Below, in pieces: positions 1 through 6,233 of a stretch of DNA of 12,162 bases. Position 1 is the first letter of the stretch, and the number at the start of each line of letters is the position of its first letter. The notes beneath the pieces were generated by a model. The model was not told the DNA's origin and ran no database searches. It worked only from the letters and a program-made list of their open reading frames with translations. The stretch covers positions 1-12,162 of the forward strand of contig CALMIT010000487.1 of assembly GCA_937864255.1 (NCBI GenBank). Direction: 5' to 3'. Made by a program: the position numbers and the translations under genes. The stretch is from an uncultured Saprospiraceae bacterium (lineage in GTDB: Bacteria; Bacteroidota; Bacteroidia; Chitinophagales; Saprospiraceae).

Positions 1-516
1 AAAGGCGTCGCCTACCGAGCGCAGGTTTTCCAGTCCGCGCAGGTCGGTGAGCGAATCGTGCGCCCAAACCTGAAAAATCCCCGCCACCGTGTCCAAAGAC
101 GAGAGTCCCTCCAGACTGTTGAGCAGCGGATTGCTGCCGATGTAGAAGAAGTCGCCTTCCGCGCGTTTAAAATTTTCCAGTCCGTCGAGTTTGCGCAGCG
201 CGTTGTTGTTTTGGATGCGCATCGCGCCGCCTACCGACTGCAAACTTGCCAGTCCGTGCAGGTTTTCGAGATTTTCGTTGCCGTTGATGAGCAGGTCGCC
301 GCCGATGCGGGTGATGTGCAGGAGGCTGTCCACGTTGGTCACGTCGCTTTGCAGGAAATAGACGCTGCCTTCTATCTGCCGGCAACCGGGATTGTTTTGA
401 ATAAAATTATCCACCTGCGCCTGATCGAGAAAAGTAATGCCGCCCGGCAGACAGGATTGTGCGTCAAGGCAAAACGGTAAAACGGAGAGTAAAATGAAAA
501 GGTAAAAATAACGCAT
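1..516 (-). CDS. secreted leucine-rich-repeat (receptor L-like) protein, 3' end outside window
   Basis: The frame runs open from an ATG at 516 to the window edge, giving 172 residues of a longer protein. Residues 1-20 form a signal peptide (hydrophobic YFYLFILLSVLPFCL core, likely cut after LDA), so the product is exported. From about residue 48 it shows repeats of roughly 24 residues with the pattern LxxLxGLxxLxxVxGxxxIxxN, for example LENLHGLASLQSVGGAMRI and a later LNSLEGLSSLDTV. This is the receptor-L/LRR arrangement common in large secreted Bacteroidota proteins, which often carry a C-terminal type IX secretion domain; that end is not visible here. Two cysteines (about 22 and 44) flank the N-terminal cap. 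A binding or surface role is inferred, and the ligand is unknown. A promoter-like box lies about 60 bases upstream. Confidence 0.8.
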   Translation of the reverse strand, partial: MRYFYLFILLSVLPFCLDAQSCLPGGITFLDQAQVDNFIQNNPGCRQIEGSVYFLQSDVTNVDSLLHITRIGGDLLINGNENLENLHGLASLQSVGGAMRIQNNNALRKLDGLENFKRAEGDFFYIGSNPLLNSLEGLSSLDTVAGIFQVWAHDSLTDLRGLENLRSVGDAF

Positions 517-575
517 GGTCTTTTGGTTTTGTCGCCCGCCCGAAGGCCGGACGCGGTGAATAAATCGGTAACCCT

Positions 576-602
576 GCGAAGATAAAAAATGGCGGGGAAA
601 TA
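576..602 (-). promoter_or_regulatory. candidate promoter of the LRR gene, with a short copy of a dispersed motif
   Basis: On the minus strand this reads TATCTTCGC, one base from the Bacteroidota -7 consensus TAnnTTTG, 60 bases upstream of the ATG at 516. The adjoining bases (578-602) match, with a few differences, the core of the 85-bp repeat found upstream of the AraC and pentapeptide genes. No clear -33 TTTG is seen at the expected spacing, so this is a weak call. Confidence 0.35.
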
Positions 603-656
603 GTTGAGGGGGAGAGGGGAGACGAGGTGCAGCGTGCGGTAAGCTATTCCGCGAAT

Positions 657-715
657 GCATTATTTCCGCACCATAGCCGCCTCGTTTTCAGGCATTTATA
701 GTGCGGAAATAATGC
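657..715. repeat. 15-bp perfect inverted repeat, 29-nt spacer
   Basis: The arms GCATTATTTCCGCAC (657-671) and GTGCGGAAATAATGC (701-715) are exact reverse complements; with one mismatch or wobble they extend by about four more pairs inward. The structure begins 11 bases after the stop codon of the DUF3592-like gene, so it could end transcription or protect the mRNA 3' end. However, no T-run follows on the minus strand, which argues against a classic intrinsic terminator. A further related arm (GTGCGG...CCGC) sits at 634-652. It may be a REP-like element. Confidence 0.7.
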
Positions 716-725
716 CGAATATGGT

Positions 726-1199
726 TTATGGTTGCACCGCTTTTTTATAGGAGCTATAGCGGTAATAAGCGTAGCCAAGCCCTCCGAGCGCCAGCGCTAA
801 TCCGAATAGCAAAGTGCCCGAGTCGCCCTTCGATGAGTTGAGAGAAGCCAGCGCAGCTTCCGGCTCAATTTCATTTACATTCGGATCGCTTGGAAGGTAT
901 TTGATTTTTACCAGCGGGTCGGTCGGGGGCGAGCGAAGGGATTTTGTACCCGTGTATTCTGTTTCTCCGACTTTGAATTTGTACCCGACTTCATAGGAAA
1001 CAATTTTTCTTCGGCGAATTTTGGTTACTTTTTCGGTGTATTCAGGATTCAAAATTCCGTCTGTCTCCTGTCCCTGCGCTACCAATAACTCCAACTTTTC
1101 CCTTTTTTCCGGTTCGGTGACGCCGAAATAATCCCTGATGAATTGGATGCCGATAATGAGCATTGCCAGAGGTACTAAAAAGCTGAGAATTTTACTCAT
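726..1199 (-). CDS. DUF3592-like membrane protein
   Basis: This 157-residue protein has an N-terminal membrane helix (about 4-22), a charged extramembrane stretch, and a second membrane helix near the C-terminus (about 128-147) followed by a basic tail. The middle holds a small beta domain: a G-x-L/V strand near 48, YEVGYKFKVGETEYTG (69-84), and VKIKYLPSDPNVNEIEP (97-113). This layout, ending in a V-x-Y-x-P-x-x-P-x-x motif between two helices, is that of DUF3592 proteins, whose function is not established. It probably sits in the inner membrane with the beta domain on one face. It is separated by more than 350 bases from the upstream gene, so it is likely transcribed alone. The start is the only Met at the head of the first membrane segment. 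The family assignment is by pattern only. Confidence 0.72.
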   Translation of the reverse strand: MSKILSFLVPLAMLIIGIQFIRDYFGVTEPEKREKLELLVAQGQETDGILNPEYTEKVTKIRRRKIVSYEVGYKFKVGETEYTGTKSLRSPPTDPLVKIKYLPSDPNVNEIEPEAALASLNSSKGDSGTLLFGLALALGGLGYAYYRYSSYKKAVQP

Positions 1200-1574
1200 G
1201 TTTAAAGTTTTAGATGTTAAGAAATGTATTGAATTTGAAATTTTGTCACAGCCTGATCATCGGTGGATGAACTTCAAATACCTGTTCTGTCATTTATGAT
1301 TGGTGTGCCTGGCAGGTTTTTCAGTTTCCTGTTTTCAAATTTTGTGGAATAGTTCGCCATGAATTTTGTGTTTTAATTTGTTGCAGTTCAGTTTCAAATG
1401 TCAAAAATAAAAAATCTGCCGGTTATTCAACCCACGCGGATTTTTTTTGAACCGGACAGTCGCGTTCACTCAATAATTTTCAAAAGCTGCATTTTTAAGG
1501 ATAGGCGTACAAGTAGCACAGCGTCCCTGACGGAGACGCCGCGCGGACGGAGAAGTCTGTTTATTATGCCGGTA
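1200..1574. other. intergenic region, no gene; GC-rich hairpin/direct repeat at 1521-1553
   Basis: No convincing gene is seen in this stretch; long plus-strand frames here are antisense to the DUF1398 gene. The right end (1508-1560) is GC-rich compared with the rest. It holds a GCGTC/GACGC hairpin (1521-1525 with 1535-1539) and the octamer GACGGAGA twice (1529-1536 and 1546-1553). This follows the DUF1398 stop codon on the minus strand and may be part of a dispersed repeat. The left part is AT-rich and would contain the promoter of the DUF3592-like gene, but I see no clear box. Confidence 0.5.
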
Positions 1575-1964
1575 TTATTGCGGTATTTCTTCGACCAGAA
1601 TTACATTGCCGGTTTTGTCATAATAAGTACAGGTCATTTTGTCCAGGCACACAGCCCACTTTTCCACGCCCAGTTTTGCGCATTGCCCGATGAACGTCAG
1701 GTAATCGCTTTGCCCCTCTTGGTGGGCTTTCAGGTCAGTTTTAAATTGTTCGGCGGCGCAGGTGTCGGCAATGTCAAGGACAGCGTACTTCGCCGGCGCC
1801 GTGGTTTTGTAATCATTTGCCCCGAAATAATCCGTGTGTCCGTCGGCGACAAAAGTTTCATAAAAAGTCACGCCCATTGCTTTGACCTCCCTGATGAAAG
1901 CCGGAAAATCTGCGCCCGATTTTACTTTGCCATGCGCTTGTCTGATTTGCTCTACTGTAAACAT
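1575..1964 (-). CDS. DUF1398 family protein
   Basis: This is a 129-residue soluble protein with no signal peptide or membrane segment. It carries the features I recognise for DUF1398 (YbcV-like) proteins from end to end: the opening MFTVEQIRQAHGKVKSGADF, the central YETFVADGHTDYFG (35-48), AKYAVLDIAD (58-67), the FKTDLKAHQEG...DYLTFIGQCAKLGVEKWAV block, and the terminal MTCTYYDKTGN...VEEIP. The length fits the family. The biochemical role is unknown. It lies 124 bases downstream of the AraC-type regulator on the same strand and has its own candidate promoter in that gap, so it could be a target of the regulator; this is inference from position only. The start is set by the family's conserved N-terminus. 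Confidence 0.88.
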   Translation of the reverse strand: MFTVEQIRQAHGKVKSGADFPAFIREVKAMGVTFYETFVADGHTDYFGANDYKTTAPAKYAVLDIADTCAAEQFKTDLKAHQEGQSDYLTFIGQCAKLGVEKWAVCLDKMTCTYYDKTGNVILVEEIPQ

Positions 1965-2040
1965 TTTTATTGGTTTTAATTGTTAAACGATGGGTCGCCT
2001 TGCCCGGAAAGCCGGCGGCGCTGGTGCCGGATATTGCGAT

Positions 2041-2049
2041 GCAAAGGTG
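2041..2049 (-). promoter_or_regulatory. candidate -7 promoter box of the DUF1398 gene
   Basis: The minus strand reads CACCTTTGC here, one base from the Bacteroidota -7 element TAnnTTTG, leaving a leader of about 75 bases before the ATG at 1964. The leader can form a GC-rich hairpin (CCGGC at 2012-2016 with GCCGG at 2026-2030). No convincing -33 TTTG was found. Confidence 0.35.
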
Positions 2050-2088
2050 AGCAGACGGCGGGTGGCGGGATTGTAAAAAATCGTTTTT

Positions 2089-2853
2089 CTAAAGAAGGCG
2101 TTTAAAGTTTTCGGGCGTGTCGCCGGTGTATTTTTTGAAGTCTTTTATAAAATGTGCCTGGTCAAAAAAGTTGTTTTCATAGCAAATGTCTGTCAGTGAT
2201 TTGGTATTGCCCAGGTTGTCCAGCACTGTATTGAAGCGGACGATAGAGGCGAATTTTTTGGGCGTTGTGCCGACTAATTTTCGAAAGCGTTTTTCAAAAG
2301 GACTCTGGCTGATAAAAAGTTTTTCGTTGAGTTCTTTGATTTTTATCGTTCCTTTTGACTGGTAAATGAGCTTCACGGCTTCCACGACGAGCCTGTCGGT
2401 CTGAGTCGTTTTGAGCTGTGCCAGCAGAAACTGCTCAACGATTTGTATGCGCTGTTTGTCCGTTTTGGCGAGGCTCAGTTTTTCCTCCGTCTCGCCGACT
2501 TTGTTTTTGTCAAAAATATCATCGAGTGAGAGACTTTGGTTAAACAACTCATGGGCGGGGCGGGCGGCAAATTGCGTAAACCCCGTCTCTGTGAAAAACA
2601 CAAGAATCGTCCGCGTCTCAGCGCTGTTTTTGAAAACTTTGTAGCTGTCGGAAATGCCCGTAATACCTGCCGCCGCCAGTTTATTTTCCTGGTCGTCCAG
2701 CATTACAGAAAGCTGCCCCTTGTATTGAAAACCCATCACCAAACCCAGCACCGGAAACACTTTATACTCAGCCTCGCCATCGTGATCAGACAATACAAAA
2801 TGCCTGATAAATGGTCTCAATGCTTCGGTCGGTAAGAATTTGTCAAATCGCAT
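2089..2853 (-). CDS. AraC-family transcriptional regulator
   Basis: This is a 254-residue regulator. The first 150 or so residues form an N-terminal sensing domain that opens with FLPTEALRPFIRHFVLSDHD, of the kind placed at the front of many Bacteroidota AraC proteins (DUF6597-like). The C-terminal 90 residues are the paired helix-turn-helix DNA-binding domain: first helix pair around IKIKELNEKLFISQSPFEKR, second around LTDICYENNFFDQAHFIKDF, ending with the family signature FKKYTGDTPENFKRLL. The effector is unknown. It is followed by the DUF1398 gene on the same strand. Its ATG lacks a clear ribosome-binding site, but a short upstream reading frame with one overlaps the start. Its upstream region carries one copy of the 85-bp dispersed repeat, shared with the pentapeptide gene. 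Confidence 0.92.
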   Translation of the reverse strand: MRFDKFLPTEALRPFIRHFVLSDHDGEAEYKVFPVLGLVMGFQYKGQLSVMLDDQENKLAAAGITGISDSYKVFKNSAETRTILVFFTETGFTQFAARPAHELFNQSLSLDDIFDKNKVGETEEKLSLAKTDKQRIQIVEQFLLAQLKTTQTDRLVVEAVKLIYQSKGTIKIKELNEKLFISQSPFEKRFRKLVGTTPKKFASIVRFNTVLDNLGNTKSLTDICYENNFFDQAHFIKDFKKYTGDTPENFKRLL

Positions 2854-2887
2854 GGTGGTTGTGTGTGGTGTTTTTGGCGGCTGCCAT
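2843..2887 (-). CDS. possible 14-residue leader peptide overlapping the AraC start
   Basis: A short frame, MAAAKNTTHNHHAI, starts at 2887 behind a purine-rich AAAGGAG about ten bases upstream. Its TGA lies 11 bases inside the AraC gene in another frame. The AraC ATG itself has no visible ribosome site, so termination and reinitiation could couple the two. The peptide is unusually rich in His, Asn, Thr and Ala. No homology is known to me and the frame could be chance. Confidence 0.3.
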   Translation of the reverse strand: MAAAKNTTHNHHAI

Positions 2888-2971
2888 ATTTCGTGCTCTC
2901 CTTTTTTGAATGTATTTGGCGGTGGAAGATAGGGAATGTGGGGAAATGGGGGTGGTGTCGCGGTCGGTATG
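2887..2971. repeat. 85-bp dispersed promoter-proximal repeat, copy A
   Basis: This matches 8529-8613 over its whole length at roughly 85% identity by eye, with two one-base indels. It lies just upstream of the AraC gene and contains GGAAGATA (minus TATCTTCC), a degenerate -7-like box. Beyond 2971 the similarity resumes weakly (TGCATTGTTC, then TTTTATTT...TTTCATTCAT) after a section that is about 50 bases longer in copy B. Confidence 0.8.
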
Positions 2972-3040
2972 CGTTGAGTGCATTGTTCGGCGATTTTTAT
3001 TTATTTCATTCATTTTCAATGCTTTATACTGAGGGGGTAT

Positions 3041-3391
3041 TTAGGTTTTCTTCATTTTCTTTGGCGATTGTATTTCAATGATGTCTTCGTAGTCTGTCAA
3101 TTCAAACGGTAATACATGCCAAGTATCTACTTGCCGTGTGTCTTTATGGACAATCAAGGTTGTCGTCTTTATTGTTGCCAAAAACTCAACTTTGTCGCCT
3201 ACTTTGAGTTCCAATTTTTGCCAAGATTGGCTGTAATTAAACCTCGCCGTTTGCTTCTGTTGGAGTTTTTCTGATTTGCAAACTACTTCAACATATGTTT
3301 TCGGCGGTTTTCCGTGAAAACTATTTATTGTATAGATGCTTTTTACAACTCCTGAAATCAACGCTTCTTCCTTTTTTAACCAATCATCCAT
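3041..3391 (-). CDS. small beta-rich protein, function unknown, coupled to the AcrVA2-like gene
   Basis: I do not recognise this 116-residue protein. It has no signal peptide or membrane segment. Strand-like stretches (SGVVKSIYTI, TYVEVVC, ARFNYSQSW, VGDKVEFLATI) suggest a small beta-barrel such as an OB fold, and the C-terminal tail is lysine-rich (SPKKMKKT), which might bind nucleic acid. Its ATG overlaps the stop codon of the upstream gene by eight bases (ATGGATGA), a strong sign of translational coupling and joint function. Base composition is AT-rich like that partner. It is the last gene of the accessory unit; repeat copy A follows downstream. Confidence 0.7.
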   Translation of the reverse strand: MDDWLKKEEALISGVVKSIYTINSFHGKPPKTYVEVVCKSEKLQQKQTARFNYSQSWQKLELKVGDKVEFLATIKTTTLIVHKDTRQVDTWHVLPFELTDYEDIIEIQSPKKMKKT

Positions 3392-4463
3392 TTTTATTTT
3401 CTTTTTCTACGTTATAGATATGACCTTTTTCGGGGTCGCCCAATGATTTATTGACTATTGTTGGTTCAATCCAAATCATCTTCCTCAATAAATTTCCCTC
3501 GCCATGCACTTGGTTTCTGTAATGCCCTCGTCGCCAATGCGGTTTAATTCCTGAAATGTTTAAACTATTCAGGTCTGGATTATTTTTATATTTCTGCCCG
3601 CAAAAATTTATTTTGGTAAATCCTGCTTGGCTAATTTCTGTTTCCGCCTTCTCTTTTTTATGCCTTGTAGTTCCTCTTTTCAACCTTTCTATCAAGTGTG
3701 TCGGCACATCTGTTGGGTAGTCCTTTATTATGTCCTTATTTTCAAGGCTTAAATAGCAAATACAATTTACAACCAACCGAATATTTGAAAGTAGGACTTC
3801 CATTCTCTGGTCAACTCCCGATTTATCATAGTTGGATTGTAATTTATTCTGAAAATTGGTTAAAGCGTCTTTTATTGTTGTTTTGTCGGCATCAAATTCA
3901 AGCGTATAACCAACTTTGTATTCGGGGTGAAAAAACCACTTGCGATTTTTGTATGCGGCTTCGTCTTTTATTCGTCCAAGAAAAAACACATCAATTTCCT
4001 TGTCCTTTGCTTGGGTAATTAATGCTCCATTTGCAAAGACATCTCTCCCTTCTTCATCAGGGTACAAAAAAATATCTTTTTCAACGAGGGAAATGTAAAA
4101 ACTCTTGTAAGGGAGTTTAATCTGCTCAAACTCAATTTGTTCAACGTCCGTATTTTCAAGCATTTCAATCAAGGCATCAGAATATTGAAAAATATTCCTC
4201 CCTTTCTGAACCCAAAATAGGTAACGCAGAAAAAACAAGTATTCGTAGCGATGTAAAAGTTGGAAATGCTCTTGTGGTTGGTGCTTTTCAAAGGGAAGAT
4301 AATTTTGGGCTTTTACCATTTCGTCCCAAATTCCGTCCCACACTTCTCGCCCAAAGTTTTTATCAAAAATATTTACGTTCTTATATTTTTGAATATACCG
4401 ATTGATATACGGACGTGTTTTGCTTAAATAGTTGATTTCATAATCGGTAGATTGACCCTTCAT
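3384..4463 (-). CDS. AcrVA2-like accessory protein, function unproven
   Basis: This 359-residue cytosolic protein has a helical N-terminal half (LLHRYEYLFFLRYLFWVQKG at 69-88) and a middle segment with the LP-x-x-x-F/V-Y pattern (LPYKSFYISLV, 117-127). Its conspicuous C-terminal module is KPHWRRGHYRNQ (307-318), G-x-G (321-323), MIWIEP (329-334) and VN (337-338). From memory, the Moraxella anti-CRISPR AcrVA2 ends in the same arrangement (PH-x-RRGHW, G-x-G, W-x-P, VN). AcrVA2 blocks Cas12a production by acting on its nascent chain and mRNA, and relatives are widespread on mobile elements. Similarity here is distant, so an anti-CRISPR role is only a hypothesis. The gene overlaps the next by eight bases, has an A-rich leader and lies in an AT-rich block flanked by repeats, consistent with horizontal transfer. 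The start is the first Met after the A-rich leader. Confidence 0.55.
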   Translation of the reverse strand: MKGQSTDYEINYLSKTRPYINRYIQKYKNVNIFDKNFGREVWDGIWDEMVKAQNYLPFEKHQPQEHFQLLHRYEYLFFLRYLFWVQKGRNIFQYSDALIEMLENTDVEQIEFEQIKLPYKSFYISLVEKDIFLYPDEEGRDVFANGALITQAKDKEIDVFFLGRIKDEAAYKNRKWFFHPEYKVGYTLEFDADKTTIKDALTNFQNKLQSNYDKSGVDQRMEVLLSNIRLVVNCICYLSLENKDIIKDYPTDVPTHLIERLKRGTTRHKKEKAETEISQAGFTKINFCGQKYKNNPDLNSLNISGIKPHWRRGHYRNQVHGEGNLLRKMIWIEPTIVNKSLGDPEKGHIYNVEKENKNG

Positions 4464-4470
4464 TTATTTA

Positions 4471-4497
4471 TTTTTTCTATTTTTTCTATTTTTTTCT
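4471..4497. repeat. 9-bp tandem repeat in the leader of the AcrVA2-like gene
   Basis: TTTTTTCTA occurs twice in succession (4471-4479, 4480-4488) followed by a degenerate third unit. On the coding strand this gives an A-rich leader 8-35 bases before the ATG at 4463. A-rich leaders help initiation in Bacteroidota; a changing unit number could alter expression. Confidence 0.7.
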
Positions 4498-4517
4498 TTT
4501 TTGATTTCGCCGAACTA

Positions 4518-4549
4518 TTGGACTACCGCTATTAATGGCAGTAGTCCAA
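4518..4549. repeat. 32-bp near-perfect palindrome, cassette-edge hairpin 1a
   Basis: The arms TTGGACTAC (4518-4526) and GTAGTCCAA (4541-4549) are exact complements. The centre is also symmetric (GCTATTAATGGC, one wobble position), with a single mismatch between centre and arms. The left edge, 4512-4528, matches 11068-11084 at 14 of 17 positions. Confidence 0.85.
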
Positions 4550-4561
4550 ACATCTTACGGA

Positions 4562-4590
4562 GCATAAACGCCATAACGTGGCGTTTATGC
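4562..4590. repeat. 12-bp perfect inverted repeat, 5-nt loop, cassette-edge hairpin 1b
   Basis: GCATAAACGCCA (4562-4573) pairs exactly with TGGCGTTTATGC (4579-4590) around the loop TAACG. It lies 12 bases from the preceding palindrome, and CATTAG follows at 4594-4599. No T-run follows on either strand, so it is not an obvious terminator. Confidence 0.85.
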
Positions 4591-4704
4591 CGCCATTAGA
4601 TCATTTCAAGATATGCCTCAAGTTTTTATTTTTTGGAAATTTATCCCGAAAAATACAAATCCATCCCCACATAATTACCCAAATCTTTCCGATTTTTTCA
4701 ACTG

Positions 4705-4820
4705 AATGTACGAAACGCAAGTTTCGCCGTACGAAAGTGCATTCTGAATGATCGAAGCAAAAAGAGAGCACCGGCTCAGCCGGGACTCCCTTTCATAAAA
4801 ATCTTAAAAAATCTGCGTCC
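4705..4820. repeat. terminator-bearing dispersed repeat, copy 1
   Basis: This 116-bp element is about 94% identical by eye to 11203-11318 (seven differences) and is more distantly related to 7848-7960. It begins 20 bases after the DUF6090 stop codon on the minus strand. In minus order it has a conserved block GGACGCAGATTTTTTAAGAT, a hairpin with T-run, then a second small hairpin (GTACGAAAC/GTTTC-GTAC). A mobile-repeat origin is likely. Confidence 0.88.
4759..4793 (-). terminator. terminator of the DUF4386-DUF6090 operon
   Basis: The stem pairs 4764-4775 with 4779-4790 around the loop TCA, with five G:C pairs next to the loop and three mismatches farther out, then A:T pairs. A five-base T-run follows on the minus strand. 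It is weaker than the perfect version in the metK copy of this repeat. Confidence 0.65.
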
Positions 4821-4839
4821 CAAAAAAGCCGGGACTTCG

Positions 4840-5604
4840 TCACTCCACCTCCGCTTCGATTAAATCCAGAATGGCATTCAGGTCTTGGAGGAGCGGAATA
4901 TAGTGCGCTTTTTCGGTGGCGTGACTCGCGAGGATATACATCAGCACATTATTTTCAAAGGCAGTGGATTGCAGCATAGTCAGGTTGCTGAGGCTATTTT
5001 CCGATTTAGGCAAATTCAGCGTATCATACACCCCCGTATCCATAAAAATGGTCTTCAGACTATGTTCATTTGTCCTGAACATATCGAGTACTTTTTCTCT
5101 CTGGATTTCCAAATCTCTTTCCTGCCGCGCTATATCGTCGAGCGTTGCAATCCAGTTGGTTAAATGAATTCTCAATTCGGCGTTTGAAACGTTTTTCAGA
5201 TTTCCCGAATTAATTATTTCAATTAATAAAGAATTATTCGGATTAAAAGCAATATCCGAAGAAAATGTACTGTACAGCAATTCGGAAAATGCAGCTTCGG
5301 TGGGCGATTCATTTGCTTTGCCCGTGTATTCCAGTATTTTTTTTGCCCCGGCGTAGTTGCGTTGGTTCACTTTTAATAATTCCTCCAATTTTATTTTACT
5401 CATCAGGAATTCTTGTTTCAAACCATTCAGATAGGTCTGTTCAATTTTTTCATTGATGCGGTTTTGGTTCATATTATTGATACCCAGCGCAATCAATATC
5501 CCGATAACGACGAGCACGATTTCACCAAACGCGTACAGCAGATATCTGGCAAACTTGTTTTCGGACAACAGGTTTTGTCGGATTCGCCTGAAAAATTTTA
5601 TCAT
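4840..5604 (-). CDS. DUF6090 family membrane-anchored protein
   Basis: This 254-residue protein opens with the hallmark of DUF6090 proteins: MIKFFRRIRQNLLSENKFARYLLYAFGEI, then one membrane helix (about 24-43, ILVVIGILIALGINN) and an exported or soluble domain rich in helices. The N-terminal basic segment faces the cytoplasm; the rest (45-254) is charged and likely helical or coiled (for example DDIARQERDLEIQREKVLDM). The family is abundant in Bacteroidota and its function is unknown. Its ATG overlaps the TGA of the upstream DUF4386 gene by four bases, so the two are cotranslated and may act together at the membrane. A terminator repeat follows immediately. Confidence 0.85.
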   Translation of the reverse strand: MIKFFRRIRQNLLSENKFARYLLYAFGEIVLVVIGILIALGINNMNQNRINEKIEQTYLNGLKQEFLMSKIKLEELLKVNQRNYAGAKKILEYTGKANESPTEAAFSELLYSTFSSDIAFNPNNSLLIEIINSGNLKNVSNAELRIHLTNWIATLDDIARQERDLEIQREKVLDMFRTNEHSLKTIFMDTGVYDTLNLPKSENSLSNLTMLQSTAFENNVLMYILASHATEKAHYIPLLQDLNAILDLIEAEVE

Positions 5605-6233
5605 CCGCCTGCGATTTCAGTTGAATCCTTGCCGCCTTTCAGCAGCAGCCAAATCGCAAATGCCATCTCGCCCACGATACTCGGAATGGCAACAAGCGCC
5701 AAAAAAACCGAAGCATAATCGTCATAATTCGAAAGCAGGAAATGCGCCGAGGTGTCCACCATGTACATGACGCCCGCGATGACGAGAAAAATGGCGATGA
5801 TTTTGGGCTGGCCGATTATTTTTCCCAGCAGAATCAAATGCAGTCCGAAAAAGAAGAGCCCGATCAGCCAGATGGTGTTGAAAATATTAACCTGCGCGAG
5901 GATTTCTGCGTCTGTCGTCAAGGTCAGCGCACCCGGAAGCGCAAATACGGCGACGCCCATAATAGCCGCGTGCATCATTCTGAAAAGGGTGCTTAGCCCT
6001 GATAGCTGATGCTTTTTATACAATTCGTAAAGCGTCCAGGCGACCACGACGTCAAACACCACCGTGATCAGAAAAGCCAGTATGCCAAACCTGACCGTCA
6101 GGTTGCTTTGTTGAATGGTTTCCAGCGGTGATTGGAGGATGGATTCGATGACAAAAAAGTTGGCGAAAATGGCGGCGAAAAAGATAACCAGGTAGCTGAA
6201 GCCGGTAATTTTTGATAAGATTCTTGAACTCAT
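5601..6233 (-). CDS. DUF4386 family integral membrane protein
   Basis: This is a 210-residue, strongly hydrophobic protein with about six membrane helices (near 9-29, 46-67, 86-106, 117-136, 140-160 and 172-197). It opens SSRILSKITGFSYLVIFFAAIFANFFV and contains LTVRFGILAFLITVVFDVVVAWTLYELYK and FNTIWLIGLFFFGLHLILLG, which fit the DUF4386 family. No transport or catalytic role is established for the family. It is first in a two-gene operon with the DUF6090 protein, overlapping it by ATGA. The start follows an A-rich leader (AATAAAATAACAAAA) typical of the phylum. Confidence 0.85.
   Translation of the reverse strand: MSSRILSKITGFSYLVIFFAAIFANFFVIESILQSPLETIQQSNLTVRFGILAFLITVVFDVVVAWTLYELYKKHQLSGLSTLFRMMHAAIMGVAVFALPGALTLTTDAEILAQVNIFNTIWLIGLFFFGLHLILLGKIIGQPKIIAIFLVIAGVMYMVDTSAHFLLSNYDDYASVFLALVAIPSIVGEMAFAIWLLLKGGKDSTEIAGG

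Larger units (their letters stand above)
4464..4839. other. intergenic region with tandem, inverted and terminator repeats
   Basis: No gene is seen. From left to right this holds a T-rich tract with a 9-bp tandem repeat next to the start codon of the AcrVA2-like gene, two strong palindromic structures (4518-4549 and 4562-4590), an AT-rich stretch without recognisable structure (4600-4704), and one copy of the terminator repeat (4705-4820) that ends 20 bases from the DUF6090 stop codon. Confidence 0.7.

Noticed and set aside
58..480. Plus-strand frame of 140 codons opposite the LRR gene
   Set aside because: The minus strand encodes a signal peptide followed by regular leucine-rich repeats that run off the window; the plus frame mirrors them without a domain of its own.
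1398..1979. Long plus-strand frame of 193 codons opposite the DUF1398 gene
   Set aside because: The minus-strand frame has clear family-wide similarity to DUF1398; the plus frame has no recognisable domain and is a by-product of the codon pattern.
4512..4599. Calling the cassette-edge hairpins true integron attC sites
   Set aside because: The RYYYAAC and GTTRRRY core boxes are not present at the expected places and no integrase is in the window, so only a general similarity is claimed.
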